A DNA stretch of 64,000 nt from assembly GCA_037039925.1 (NCBI GenBank), contig JAXRKP010000957.1, positions 120,001 to 184,000 of the forward strand. The letters are read 5' to 3'. The notes under the pieces are model-generated. The model was given only the letters and a program-made list of their open reading frames with translations. It ran no database searches and was not told the origin of the DNA. This stretch comes from Doris montereyensis (Eukaryota > Mollusca > Gastropoda > Nudibranchia > Dorididae). Within the stretch, counting starts at the first letter, position 1. The number at the start of each line of letters is the position of its first letter. Below, piece after piece: positions 21,326-35,378 of this stretch. Position numbers and translations under genes: made by a program.

Positions 21326-21707
21326 CTGCCACCCAGTACGTAAAAAACAAAACATGTATTCATTATCTTTTTTGTTTTTGTACCTGTTTAAAGGCGTTAT
21401 GTTTTGGTTTGTTTTAAATCGATAAGTCTGTATGTGTATTATCTTGAAAAATATGTATATGGGTATGAGGGTTCACTGTAACCCCAAGTTAACGGCTAGG
21501 ACCCTAGATAGATTGAGGTGAAAGTCCAGAGATGCTATTCTGAGTTTACAAAACTACCGTGCACTTAGCCAGAAAGGCCAGCTATCGGTGGACTTTTTTT
21601 TATTTACATTCAAGTTAAATTATCCGTTTTTCTGGAATATTCGGCCCATTGTGCAAGTTAGAAATAGTTTACGCGGATAGAGTCTGTTTTTATTTGAAAA
21701 GGTTGGT

Positions 21708-22058
21708 TAAAAGAGACAAAATCAGAAACACAACAATAAGAGATCAAATCAAAGCAAATAGCATAAAAACTAAGATGAAATAAATCAACTGGGATGGTTT
21801 GGGCATGTTAACAGAATGGATGACAATAGAATAGCTAAATCAGTATACAGTGCTAAAACTCAAGGTAAAAGACCAAAGGCATACCTCAGAGAAAGTGGGA
21901 AGAAGATATAAAAGAGGCATTAACGCAAGAAATTTAACTTTCATGGAGGAAACAGAAAATGTCAGGACAGGGCAGCCTGGAGAAAGATACTTTTGGGCAT
22001 CTAAACCCATACATCCGAAGGTAGAATGGGAGCTGATACAGTGATAGAGAAAGAAAGG
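21708..22058 (+). mobile_element. 5'-truncated copy of the RTE-like LINE
   Basis: The segment matches the 3' end of the LINEs at 13130 and 47165: taaaagagacaaaatcagaa, then the GMV/GHV-type region (ggtttgggcatgttaacag), and the agctgatacagtgatagaga end. It has frameshifts and stops, and no clear target-site duplication. Confidence 0.85.
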
Positions 22059-22059
22059 T

Positions 22060-25000
22060 AGCTATGACTTCGCATGGACAAAAGTATTGTCTATTCATCA
22101 CCATCATGTAGGTTGGGGCAGTTATATTTTATTCTCCTGGAGTTAAGATGAACTTTGATGTAGTCACTGAGCCTGCACTTGTGTGGGGATATGGACAAGA
22201 AATATCACCTCGATCTTTACCTTTTCAAATGTCAGTGTCAGTATTCTTCAAGTTTCTGCCGTCCCACAGATTTAAGGTTCTGAGTACACACTTTGAATTT
22301 TGAATAAATATTGTACCCTTGAACACACATATAACACTGACACTGACAGTGACTCATAGAAAACCATATAAATTAAAAACAAGAACATAGAAGACAACAG
22401 AAATGTAGCTTTTGAATATCCCAGTATATATTTAATTTGATGATTTCTATATTATTGTTATCACTGCATTCTTCTAATAGTAATATACTCTGTTACTCAC
22501 TGACAGATCAGACAAATAGGAAGCATCAACCGTATAGAAGCATGGGTTGAGAGAGAATCTAATGTAAGACTTCGACAACAACATTTGAAAAAGAAAAAGT
22601 TGCAATAGTTAAATACAAGTGACAAAGTAAAAAACAAAACAAAAGGAAAGGTAGCCAAAACCATCTTATCATGAAGATAGTCATGGACGAATGCATTATT
22701 CTGGGAAACATACACATATACATAGATATGCATTAAAACATATATCATAGAAACCTAGGGAAGGCTGCATATGACATAAGGGGAGAGCAAAGAAAATAGG
22801 ATGGAAGTATTTGACAACCACCTACTATTAATAGACTGTTTATGATGTCACTACCTTGTACAGCAATGCATGCTGGTTGCGCATCTCGCCGGAGCCTATT
22901 GTGTGGTCCATAGAACAGACTTGTGTGTCAGCAACACACAGAATGATTGCGGTTGAAATTGAAAAAACAACACGAAATAATAAAAAAAGCAACAAAAAAC
23001 CACCCACCAAATATAATTGCCAAAACTGCACGTGTTATGTCTCTACACACAACCTGTCCTATCGTGGCGTAAATGCCAATAGGGATAGAGCCAATACAAT
23101 TAACTATACCCACCTACTGGAGTTATTTGGGAAGCTTCCCATAAGTGCATGGTAAGCGTAATAACAAGTTTTCTCTACTCCTAAACAGCCTGTAATTATT
23201 CAGCGACTACTAAAAAAAACTATATACTATTTAATGAGTTTCAGTGAAAACAGCAGGACATCTTGTAACCCATCAAAATTTTTATTCAATGTTTTCTTTC
23301 CTGATAATTTCAATTAATTCGATATGTAAAAGAATTGAATATGCAGATAGCAAGTTTCAATAAGGATATATGTAATAATCAAACCAGATTTGGAATCATG
23401 CAAAGTTCATGTAGTATTTATTTACAGACGTAGGATTGAAAGCAAAGGTAAATAATCAAAAACAATAGCTGAGGCGTGAGCCATTGTGACAAACAACACA
23501 CACATGATTTAGAGTTTCCTCACACAATTCCTGGATTGAATCTGTATACTTGTAAAGTGAAAAAAACACACACACACACACACCAAAATCAATCTTTATA
23601 AAATAAATGATAAATAAACCTTTCACTCATTTCTCCCTCTCCTACGATAAGGATTTTCGAAAATCAAACTAAAACATGTAAAAAATATCTGTTTATATTA
23701 TGAAGTTAATTAATATTGTTCTTGGAAGAAAGTGAGGTGGAGAGAGAAAATTTTGGAAGCCCATTCCAATAAGAAACAGGATATTCATTTTTGAGGGCTA
23801 ACGTTTAAAGTTGAACACTCAATTAGATTTTCTTTATGATTTGACAGAGGCAACTTAGATTTGAAATGATTATAAAAGTCACAAGATAACGTACTCATTC
23901 CTGTTATGATGAAAAGATAGGAATAATTGCAAATCTTTTCTCAAAGTCACACTGCACACAGTTTTACAAGTCCATTGCACCTTCACGAAAATCACTTGCA
24001 AGGAATGGATGTCAATGAGGCGGTGAACTAGTGGAATCATCTAACATGCTTAATATTAAACAAGTCTTAGAGTAATGAAATGTTCCAATGTAATAATGTA
24101 TTCACACAATATATATTTATTCAGACAGGAAATATTAACAAAAAAATCAATAAAAGAATATTTTTAAGTAATATAATTCACACACATGATTAAAGTTTAA
24201 AATTTTTTTTAAATCTCACAATCACCCTCTACCACTACCAAAATGTTACTAATATTAATATAGGCTAAATATGTCAAACTCTTCCAATCTATGGAAACGA
24301 GTCAATTTAAAACACATTTTATAAGAAATGACGTAACTGAATACCGTGTATACCCATAACAATATGCATAAGAATGAATCATAATGAATGTGTTTTGGAT
24401 TAAGTGCGAGAGTCTCAATTCAACCTCGTCCATCCCTCTCCCCCATCACCTCAAATATATCGATTTACGGAGCAAACTTATCAAATTGTAGTCTCTCACA
24501 GATCCTCTTTTATATCAATACTTGCGAAGACAAATAAAGATAAAAATATTAAGGGATTATGAAATCACAAATTAATTTTTAAAAATTAACAAAAGCTCTG
24601 GTCCATTGTGACATATTGAAGAAAAGCAAAATATACTGGTACATCTACTTGAATTTTTGGACTGGCAGCAATGGACATATTTAAACAGCAAGAATATACA
24701 CTCTGAAAGTTTTTGCAGTGAAAAAAACATCCCAACAACAGCCCCTGGCCCCCTTTTCCTGTGAAAACAAGGCTGGGTATACTGCATGCCAATGTGCGAT
24801 GAAAGAAAAGGGTGGCAGAGCAATGGGGATTTTGGGACACAACTTACAATATTCACTCTTTGTTTTTTGTCAGCATGCATTGCAAGTGAGCATTTTCTGT
24901 TCCTTTACTGATAATCAGAAATAGATACTTGCATAATTTCTTCTAAAGTTACAACACACACCAAATGAAGTATTTGAATGCCATTGTGGATATACAACTT

Positions 25001-25080
25001 GTAGCAATATGAAAATGTTTTAATAGAGGACTTTTGCATGCATGTGTTAAATATCAGTGTCATGGATCGCATTTAAATTA
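22060..25080. other. no gene seen
   Basis: The stretch is AT-rich with only short chance frames. It contains a short (CA)n near 23567-23582. I see no conserved protein motif, RNA gene or element ends. Confidence 0.5.
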
Positions 25081-25090
25081 AAACCCAATT

Positions 25091-25094
<4 letters not shown>

Positions 25095-25188
<94 letters not shown>

Positions 25189-25190
25189 AG
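25095..25190 (+). repeat. (GA)n microsatellite
   Basis: A GA tract with one irregularity near 25132, followed by a G-rich end. Confidence 0.95.
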
Positions 25191-25362
25191 GGGGAAGGGT
25201 AGTAGTCCATGATTGATGAATTGTGAGAAGAGTAAAGTTTGTTATGCTATGCCCTCTAAAAATCTGCATTCTTGTCAAAGCAATGGAAAGATAAAAAAAG
25301 ATGACACAGTGAGGGAGTTGAGGAACACATTTTTCCCGTCCATAGAAGTGAGACTTCAACTT

Positions 25363-25620
25363 CAACATTGGGTGAACGAGGTAATTCAGTACATAGAAAC
25401 AAATCAACATTGGGTGAACGAGGTAATTCAATACATAGAAACAAATCAACATTGGGTGAACGAGGTAATTCAGTACACAGAAACATATCAACATTGGGTG
25501 AACGAGGTAATTCAGTACATAGAAACAAATCAACATTGGGTGAACGAGGTAATGCAGTACATAGAAACAAATCAACATTGGGTGAAAAAGGTAATTCAGT
25601 ACATAGAAACAAATCAACAA
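25363..25620 (+). repeat. 42-bp tandem repeat, about 6 copies
   Basis: The unit starts caacattgggtgaacgaggt and is 42 bp, ending catagaaacaaat. Copies differ by single bases. Because 42 is a multiple of three, the array yields open frames of up to 180 codons on both strands; I do not regard these as genes. Confidence 0.92.
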
Positions 25621-25659
25621 TGGAAATATTTTTTACCAGTATACTAAAGAAAAAAGAGT

Positions 25660-28600
25660 AGACTAGTAAGATAGAAAAAACCCAACAAGCATTGTTTCAA
25701 AATCAAAAGATATGCCAGTATGTTATTGTGGTCAACAGTAATATTTACGTGTATATGTGTATAGAGGCAAATATGAAAAATTAGGAGCTTTTGTATAACT
25801 GAAATGGCAATAGCTTGAGTCATGACTATATAGCAAAATTTGATACATTTTTTAGTCATTTAATGAAGCCTGGAATAAGATTTTGGGTTCTGGCTAAGCC
25901 CATTGAGATTCTTGGATTATTTATTCTGCTACTATAGATTTCATTGAATTCTAAATAATTCTTTGGAAAGACTTAAAATTATCTTATTTCCATTATGATT
26001 ACTAGTCTACACATACATTGACATTAGCCTGCAGTCGATTGAACAAGAATAATTTCAAAGTGTCTCTCCTAGTGTTTAATTTTCCACTGGGTTGAGAGAA
26101 ATGGTAATGGAACGTTTTCTTGTGTTGACATGTTCAGGTCTAATGAATGAAAACAATTACGTCAGTAAAATAATTTTCCTAGTCTTTTTGACGATGCCCA
26201 CTTCCTTAACCATAAGTATAATTAGAATGATTACTATTGCTATACTTTCCATTATTGCTGTTACTACTACTTCTTCTACTAGCTAATACTACAATGCTCA
26301 TCCCTTAGAAGTTAGAAGAACATCAGTGATCAAAGATATTACAGTAGTTGTTATATCCAAAGTCAACCAATGAGCAACACAAAATCAAAATTTAATTGTA
26401 TTATAATACACTATGATCTCTTTGCATTGATTCATCTCAGGGACAAAGTTGATGGAGTGAGAACTATTTCTACATTGTCATTCCTTTATAACTTGTCATG
26501 ACGATTGCTCTTACCAAAAAAAATACAAATGCACAGTGCATGTAAAAGGATGCACAGGATTCTTAAGGCTAAGGCGTGTTAAAAAGCTAAGTTACATTCA
26601 TCCCGTCATGTCTATTATCTTCTAGACGAGATTGGCAGATGTGGGCTTGTTGTATAACCAGTCATAACACTAACCCACTAATGTCTATGATTAGAAACAA
26701 TGGGCAACCTTCATCTTACCTGGCTCACATCACACTCGTACCCAAAATGTGTCAGTCCGGGTGGTAAGTGTGATATCTGGCTTGGGTCAATGAGGAACGA
26801 GTTGCTGTCAATGTGAGACAGTCTTTATTTAATTGGACATGGCTAAAATGTTGCGTCATGAGTTGTAGAAACTTTCTTGTATCCCATGAAATTAAAGATA
26901 CAGAACACTGCTGAGTGGAAACAATGTTCTTATACCTGATGTGTTCTTTGAGCAGCAAGCATTATATTTCTATAGCTCCTAATTTTCTCTTTTCATAATA
27001 AACATCAACACCATCTTAGTCTGTCCTTTGTAGTCGTCACTCAAATTTCTTTTTCTCCTAAACTTTTTTATGATCAAATTAAAAGTTTTAAAATGATGAG
27101 TTTTACTTTACTTGTGGCTCAAACCAACATCCCTAGGCCCTGAATTCAGAGTCAAATACAGAGTAAACATGATGAACCATACGTATAAGCTAATGACAGA
27201 AACAGTTCAACAACCTCTAGTAAAACATGAATGGCTACAGGAACTTGAAGATCATAATATAAATTAATGACAAATGATACATCTTGTAAAAACAATGGAA
27301 GTCATTATCTGACAATGATCACTGTAAATGGACTTGTCAACTTTTAGGACAGGCTTTGAGGAAATAAAATTTTGCATGGAAATGAGTGCCATATATAAGG
27401 AAGAACATTATCTTACAACAATCAGTTCAAGATATATAGTGTATTTTTCGTACATCAACAGGATTTCAGCAGAATTTAGAAACCAAGCAATGTGATCACT
27501 CGCTGTTTAAAAATTATCAGTGGGAAGTAACAAATGGTAAACAGGCTAAAAATAGAATTTCATGAAAACAAATGCCTCTTACTCATTTTTCATTCTTTTT
27601 AAAAGTCTCTTGGAAAGTCATTTTGATCATCGAATTAAGACCCATTTATTCCTGAGCAAGAAAAAACAATAACACAAAGCAAAAAACCCAGCCAATATAA
27701 AACTGATTTATTTGATATTTGTAGCTTATCCCTGACATGAAATCAATTGAAGGACTGACAATTCTCACCATTGAAAATCAACCACAAAATAGAAAAAAAA
27801 ATCATATCGCTGAGAAAAAGCAGGGCAAGCATGAATAATGAGTCCATCCAATAGGGAAAGATGTTTTTATTGATATACATAATATCGTCTGAATGGAACA
27901 GATTATTGATCAACTTAGAACACAGCATTTCCTTTCTCTCCTCCAAACCTAGGAGAGTTGTCCTCTACTGTACACAAATGTACAAATACATGTATGAAAT
28001 ATCGTATGTTATGTATAAAATATCTTTTTGGGAAACAAACCTGTCTTGGCAGAGTTTAACAATTCATCATATTTATTTAAGTTTAACATTTCATATATCT
28101 ATGACAAAGTTTACCACTTTGTGCATGTATCTATTAAGACACATTCCTTTATAATCCTTAGTTGTTTTTTACATTCCACTTAACACAAACATATATGTAC
28201 AAACAAGCAAACTGCATTTTAATTAGATTCATCACATTCTCAACCAGAGTTTCTATGTACAACGATGGTTGCTGCATCTTTGGGATTAGCTTTGAGATCT
28301 TCTTCACCTATCTTCTTATAATATGTGAATAATTAATAATTGCACATTTATCTCAGAATGGTGGAATGCAGATACATAAAATTACGACGCAGAGGTGCCA
28401 AAAATATGCTAAATTCATGCCATTTGGTTAGGAGGTGGAATAAACAGGCAGAAACGTCATCATATTTGTCTTTGTCAACAAGGGAAGGTAATCTTTGGCT
28501 CATACTTTGAACTACTACTACTCACCTGATTGGCATGATGGATTTCTTTCTCTTTCTCTTCCATTTTCATCTGTCCTAGAGAAATAAGGCACAAAGCTGC

Positions 28601-29940
28601 AAATTCGTTTGGTGCAAAATATCACATATGAAACTTTGAACAGAACCACTGAGCCTTTAAAAAGTGTACTGCATTTTGGCAAAACATCAAAGTGGCAAAA
28701 TCAAAGAATTGCAATTGATTGAATTTGAATGCACATTGCAGTTCAGGATATTGCTCTTTCAAAGTCATGATTCTGTGTCTGTTGGAATTTTGCAGATAAT
28801 CTGAGTCTGAGTTAACTGTCCATCTTAAAAAAAAACAACAAAAGTAAGACAAGGGGAAAGACTCCATGAGAAGGCAGCCAATGTGGCAATATGCAATCTT
28901 TCTCTCTCTAAATATGAGTATACATGTATATATATAAATATATATATATACATAAAATATATATATGAGTATCCAATATATATGTTTGCATACTATATGT
29001 AATTAAAGTCAAACTGATATGAAATATCTTTTAGTTTAGATTGCACTCTTCATTCATAAACTATTAAGAATATATGATTGCATTTTTCACTTCAATCTTG
29101 AAACGTGAAAAAAGCTAATGTTTCCTCAAACACAAAACAATTATCTAATCATCTACATCAATGCCTCTCAAACTATCTGATGTGACGTACCAGCAGTTTT
29201 ATTTTTTAATGTGCCATGGAAAGGTGAACGAAAAGTATGGCCTGATTCTAAATCTCCACGTACCAGCAGACGATGGCACTTGTACCGTCCCGGTACGTTT
29301 ACCACACTTTGAGTAGCACTGATCTACGTAACAGATACACAATTTCATGAAAACATATGGTAAAATTGCTGGCCATTTCCTTGCACAGTGCAAGAGAATA
29401 GTTCTTTGAGGCAACTTATGACAGTAAAAGCGAATGTGGTTCTATGAGAGCATCTACCTCCTAAGCCATTTTCTTGGACAAAAATCAGTCCTTTTTCAAA
29501 ACATAATTAACATCTACAATCTATAAGAACAGCTTAGATTGAAGATGTATTCATTCTTAAAGCATATGTAAATGCACATGAAAAATGCACATAGATAATT
29601 CACATACATACGACACGTAGAAGTCAATGTGGCATAGTGTCTGCTTTTCAGCAATAATGATAAAAATTGTGTCAAAATTTCTATATAATGACTGGAAACA
29701 CAAATTAATAATGTAATTTTACTAAGGCGCAAAAGTGTGTAATAGTAATAGCATAGACAAACTTTGGTAATAGTAGGTGTCATGAAGAGAAGTTTAATTA
29801 TCAGATTGGCAAAGGCTATTAAAGCTCTTCAACACTGGAACTGACATGACGACTTATTAGAGCTGATTAAGGGCTGAAAAGGAATGCATGGTTTGAACTG
29901 CTGCCATGGAATTATCCACTGAACCTTGATTTGAATTCAA
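25660..29940. other. no gene seen
   Basis: About 4.3 kb with only short chance frames and AT-rich microsatellite-like tracts (around 28920-28985). No recognisable protein motifs, RNA genes or element termini. Confidence 0.45.
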
Positions 29941-29954
29941 ATGGAATATATGAC

Positions 29955-29979
29955 ATGGAGAGAGGAGAGAGGAGAGAGG

Positions 29980-30072
<93 letters not shown>
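29955..30072 (+). repeat. (GA)n microsatellite
   Basis: A GA tract with irregular start (gagagaggagagagg). It abuts directly a copy of the dispersed 125-bp repeat. Confidence 0.95.
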
Positions 30073-30075
<3 letters not shown>

Positions 30076-30178
30076 TTAACCCGTCCATCATAATGCGGTG
30101 ATCTGAGAGGAAACAGCACGATGTGTAAGAGAGGGAAAGGAAAAGAAGTTGGACTTGCGTCTGTCAACCATCCACTAA
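30071..30178 (+). repeat. dispersed 125-bp repeat, copy
   Basis: It starts gaaatttaacccgtccatca, then tgcggtgatctgagaggaaacagcac, gggaaaggaaaagaagttgg and ends caaccatcc. It follows the family order described at 52674. Confidence 0.75.
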
Positions 30179-31184
30179 CTAACAGCAATGGAGAAAGTGA
30201 AAGAGAATGGAAATAAAATGCATTGTGACTTGCTCCTTGCTTAAATGAAAGTCCATGTATCATAAACATCCATTGACATTGACATACTAAGAGATCGGAC
30301 TATCCCATTTCCCGCATGCCTTAAGGAGGGGAGACACCAATCAATGATATGACTCCACCCATGCACCTCTGTGCATTGTTTTCTCTGTAATGCTATAGAT
30401 GACAGTATTTTTTGTCAAGTTGTATTACTGTTACATTTTTTCATGGGAAGGAAGCAAGCTGCACTCAATGTTACTATTTTCAAGTTTTAGACATTTAGAA
30501 ACATGGAGGGAAGTTGTTCAAATTCAAACAATTTCGTTTGCTATTCTACTGTCATATAAAATTTACATTAATTCAGCACAAAACACAACCAACTAAAACT
30601 TTGTATTAAAAAATCAAAGATACTGTACATTGAGTGAAAAAAGAATAGGAGCTATAAGAAAAGGACACTATAACAACAATTGTTGTAGCCTCTTTGGGAG
30701 AAGTCAACTGTCAATGTATAAAGCGTTGCACCAGTCCCGATATCCAGTAGTGCCTTAGCCTTCTGAGATCGTTGTGTGGGTAAAATCTCTCTCTTAACGC
30801 TTATCGAGTCACGCGGCCGCTCCTCTGGATGGCAAATCTAGTATTTCTAATCTATATTTATTCTATACATACATCATACAGCAAGTTGTCATTATATGGA
30901 ATATGGCATTAAATGTAACAACTGTCAGAAAAAGCCCATCATGAAAATGCAAACCTGTTCTTGCTGTCACAACATAATAACTATCATGGTTAGATGGGAG
31001 CTAGTCATTTGCTGAAAAAAAACATGTCTACATTTGAGGAACTGGAAGATAAATATACAAATTAAGCCTGTGCAATTCAATGTGTCGAGTGGTTCACTTG
31101 AAAATGTTATCCAGTCAAGGAAATGGACAACAGATGACATATTGGCATGACTAAGATTAATATTTAAAAAGTATTGTCTCTAAT

Positions 31185-32206
31185 CAGGGATGCCACCAGG
31201 TGAATTTGAAAAAGCCTGAAAATATGCGTGGATACACATATTTCATTCGAATCGACATTTAGTCCTCAATTATAAATGGTATATATTATTTAGTATTACA
31301 TAATTATTATTGAGAGCACGTCCTTTCCAATTTCAAGCCTTTGAGAGCTTTAAAGTCTTTGTTGACTTCCTGTGCAAGTGACACAATTTTAGGGGTAAGA
31401 AAGAGAAAGAGGTAGGGAATGCTGTGCTTTGAAAGCTATGATCATGGCTTCTTGGTGTGACTGTCTATCAGCTTTACTGATAATTCGCGGTTGAGTGGGA
31501 ACTAAGGTAGATCTAGAAGTAGGATCTAAAACAATCGGCCTGATAGAATCCTTCACATGTTCAAGTGCATCATATGGAAGAGAATCCTCTTCACCATCAC
31601 AATCCTCAATTGGTTTTGATCTTTGAAACATTGCTGCTAGTGCTGGTTGTGTCGCCTTTTCCGACAATTTTTCTTCGTGTTTTCTAACATGATTTGGCTG
31701 CTTCTATAATTAAATCTATCCTTACACACTATACAGTACACAAAGCCTGCTTCCTTCAATTTCCTGAAGCAATCTGAGAAATAACCTCCATCCAGAATTT
31801 TTTTGCAGCCACTCCCATTTGAATCTGTTTTTCACACTTTTCTCTAAATTTTTAATACATTCACCTCTTTTCACAAAATCTTCCTCACGCGGCTTCATCT
31901 TGCTTTCTTCACTTTACATTAGAACCTACTTCCGACTTCACACTACAGGTTTGAATTCAGTACTGAAAGGAAGTAAACACGGCAACAACAGCTGCGAGTG
32001 CGCAAAGAAATGTCTGGGTTCCCGGTGAGTCGACCGACGGTGGTACCCAAAATTTTATTCGAATCAAAAGTTTCAGCTCGCGTGAGTCCCGAAAACGACG
32101 AGTCGGAACGCGGTCGACGAAAACGATGGAGCCGGAATATCCGGCTGAGAATCTGCTGGTGGCAAAAAGCCGGATTTCAGCTAAAGCTGGAAAAGTGGCA
32201 TCCCTG
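31185..32206. mobile_element. hAT-type DNA transposon remnant, 1.02 kb
   Basis: The ends are 12-bp perfect inverted repeats, cagggatgccac (31185-31196) and gtggcatccctg (32195-32206). They are flanked by the direct repeat tctaat (31179-31184 and 32207-32212). The left flank tctctaat could be an 8-bp duplication with a TC lost on the right. The CAGGG start is typical of hAT elements. Inside, on the minus strand, are pieces of a zinc-finger protein (31389-31898). It is non-autonomous. Confidence 0.78.
31389..31898 (-). pseudogene. broken BED-like zinc-finger ORF within the hAT element
   Basis: The start is taken at ATG 31896-31898 (MKPREEDFVKRGE). After frameshifts it reads FRKLKEAGFVYCIVCKD and then HVRKHEEKLSEKAT, giving a CxxC...HxxxH finger like BED fingers of hAT transposases. 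It continues PALAAMFQRSK to a stop at 31389. A further shifted frame below 31425 reads PKIVSLAQEVNKDFKALKG. At least three frame breaks. Assignment to hAT rests on the finger and on the flanking inverted repeats. Confidence 0.45.
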
Positions 32207-32212
32207 TCTAAT

Positions 32213-33174
32213 GCATAATAGCAATAACATAACAACCCAAAAACAAATTGGAAAAAAAACCATCAAAACAAATCACAACTCTTCACATTGTTCAACATTT
32301 CATGGAAGAATGAAAAACATGATCTTGACAAATTTATTTTGTGGTTCTTGGTGATAGGAGTCAAGGCACCTTTGCACGTAGATCATAGGAAGCTGTCTTG
32401 TTTACTCTCAAGTGCCAATACTTAATATACGTAGTTATGTTAACTTATATGATAACCCCGCCAAAAAAAAAGCAGAATGCATCCATATCATTAAAGTGTG
32501 ACTACAGAAGCATTTGTGATATAAAAACTGGTTTCAAAATAAGAGCAACAAACAAGAATCAATACATTTTGTTTCATTGTGAAAGGTTCAACAGTTTCAA
32601 GTAACACTGTCACCTTAAAGCATACGTAAAGCATATGTGGAGCAGTCTTCGTGCCTCTTCCGTACACAAACAAAACTTTATCACTGATTCAAGACTGCCT
32701 TAATTTTTAGGTTATGTTAAAATGAATTTCACATCAGTGAACAAAAAAAAATCCTACATACACGAAATTCTGAGAATTATGAAAGTTAAAAAGATTGACT
32801 GAAAAATGTTGTAACTATCTGTTTGTAATTTTTTTATCTGAAGATCAGACACACATGCCTTGCCTACCATTAGCAGAATGTGTAACTCCCACTGGCCAAG
32901 ATATTCAAGTTATAAAATCACAAATGTTATTAACAAAGATCATATCAAAATCGCAATGGAAAAGGTATGCTTTACTTGCCTCAAGGATAAAGGATAATAC
33001 AATGTATAACAAGGCCATGTTTATATATGTCAAATTATAACATCGTTCATCTCAGTGAAACAAGACAGTAGCTCTCTGATGACAGAATAGAATCGTTAAA
33101 CAAAACCTATTCACGGGATTGTGCCTTCATTTGCAAAATTAATGAAAAAAATATTATAAAACAAAACAAGCGGT

Positions 33175-33210
<36 letters not shown>

Positions 33211-35370
33211 CAAAATACTCAGTTAAAAATAAGAAAATATCACTCAGTAAGACAATCCGTTTTACTTTCCTTTCATAATAATCTGTTGTGCATAAATTGA
33301 TGTTAATTGCGGTGAATTTCATATTTCCTTTCAATAAAAGCGTCCGACTACCACTACCCTGCAAAAGGCTTGAGTTTGATTCTAGTACAGGCAAATTTGT
33401 CTGACCCTCCTGGCAACGCAGCAGCCAAATGGGCAGCTAGGTACATTCGGACTTGGTGAAAGTAAAGGTGGAGTGGGTAGTAATGGCAAACTACAAGTAC
33501 TACAAAATATGCCAATGCCAAATGTCAAGAAAAAGCCAGGAAGTCGACTCCTGGTTCTCCTACATTGAACTCTGGGTATGGAACTTACTGTTCTTTACTT
33601 GCTTAAATAAAGATATATACATTAAACCTTTGCTCAAATATCAGAATTGCTGGTTTCTATAGCTTATTGCATTTTACGTGACTGGAAGCTCTCAGGTTTC
33701 AGAGAAGAGAATCGCATGATGATGCAAATTTGAAACATGTTTCGTATCCTGAAGAATGTGAAACAGACACAGTTTTACAAGAAACAGACTCAAGTAAAAA
33801 CTAAAAAACAAACAACTGAAAAAATAAATAAATCAAAGGACCTTTTCCCATCCTTACCCAAAAATCTGTCTCCCCTAAAAAACAAAACCAAACCCCAAAC
33901 AAAAATAAACAAAACTACCAACAACACAACAGCCCTGAAAACCTTTAAATCCAAAACCTGAACTTGAAACCCTGGACGCAGTCCTCAAAATATTGGCAAG
34001 TCAGCAGCCCTTTGTTTACCTTGTCTGAAAAGAAATTGACTAAAATTGTTTTGCTCTTGGCCTTATCTTTTGACAAAACAGTGGTCATGTACAACAACAT
34101 TGCTAATAATAATTGTAACAGTTTCAAAAATGAAATTTACAACTGACAACAAATAAATAGTCTTAATGCTTACAATCGCAGCATTTAAGAAAAAAAATAA
34201 TTTAAAAAAGTAACAGCCCTGTTAAGAAACACTCAATTATCAACAAGGGGTAAATATCATCATACTTGTAACAAGCGCAAATGCACTTGATGATTGATGT
34301 GAGGCATATCAGACAAAATCATGGATTTGCGTGTAAAAAAAAGTATAACATGTGAGAGACATGCATTAACAGTGACAAAGAACATTATCATATCAAGCAT
34401 ATATTTTAATCTTTCAAAACTTATAATCTCCCCTTACATTATGTTGACTCAGAATAATACTAACTATACATTTGACGATTTTGGAATTATAATCATTAAT
34501 GTATTCACATTTGTCAATTGTCCTGTCTTAAAAAAAAAAATATACAACCAAATTCGGTCTACGATTGTTACAAGTTTAACTAGCATTTTGTCCAATCTTT
34601 ACAAATTCTCTTTCTGGCTGAGAACCGTATAGTCTATTTTCTAAAAATGTGTTTATGTGTAGCTGCGACAATATAACTCTGAGCTGACGATTAGTTGACC
34701 TGCTCTGGACTGCTTTCTGGTATTGCTCACAACTGATATGGAATGTTACCATGAAGAAATGTACCAGAAACCTGTGTAAACTACTCTTAATGTCTCTTGC
34801 CATTGTCTCCAGTGTCCGAAATGCAAGTTAATATAACAACTGAATCCCCCCCCCCCCCCCCCCCCACACACAAAGCGAAACAATTTTTATATCTGAAACA
34901 AAACCCTATCCCAAAACATTACAAACCGCAATAAAACAAACTAAAATCAGTATTTCACAGCAATTACAAGAGCCAAACAAGCTCTCTCTCTCTCAATAAC
35001 ATGTTATACCTATTGTCTTCAAATTCAAATTCGTTTTAGATGCATATATATAGCTTCTCTCTTCAATACAGCTGACAGTTATATATGAAATGAATGCGGT
35101 TAAATACATTTTAAACACATGCCCCATGAGAAAAAAAGGCACATAAATAATTGCACATGAAATAATATTTCTTTACAGAGGAACTAGATCTACATGGCTG
35201 TGTTTTTGTGGTAACATGCAAAAGTTTAACTCTTATTACATTTTTACAATAAATCACAATTTGTTTTAAAACATGCATGCAACTTGTTCAGGAAAAGAAG
35301 AGAACAATGAATTTTCTTCAGATTCTGAGTTAATTTTCCCCATGGGGTGATACTGATACCACTGCTTACA
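32213..35370. other. no gene seen; may include IP6K 3' UTR
   Basis: No conserved coding pattern. It contains a C32-type homopolymer at about 33177-33208 and another C-run at about 34848-34865. Part of it could be 3' UTR of the minus-strand IP6K gene, whose stop is at 35379; I cannot place the polyadenylation site. Confidence 0.4.
33177..33208 (+). repeat. poly(C) run of about 32 bases
   Basis: A pure C homopolymer after gcggta. Shorter runs lie near 34848, 37025 and 37541. Lengths of such runs are unlikely to be exact in an assembly. Confidence 0.9.
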
Positions 35371-35378
35371 AAACTTCT

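Noticed and set aside
22856..23155. 99-codon plus-strand frame
   Set aside because: No recognisable motif, low complexity (lysine/asparagine), overlapped by equal frames on the other strand; most likely chance.
25363..25620. CRISPR-like array
   Set aside because: Direct tandem units without unique spacers, in a eukaryotic intergenic region.
25078..25661. Overlapping open frames of 97-180 codons across the 42-bp array and the GA tract
   Set aside because: They arise from a repeat whose period is a multiple of three and from a dinucleotide tract. No start context, splice sites or homology.
31998..32354. Plus-strand 118-codon frame in a CpG-rich stretch as a gene start
   Set aside because: It lies inside the hAT element, has no recognisable domain, and its composition follows the element's 5' region on the other strand.
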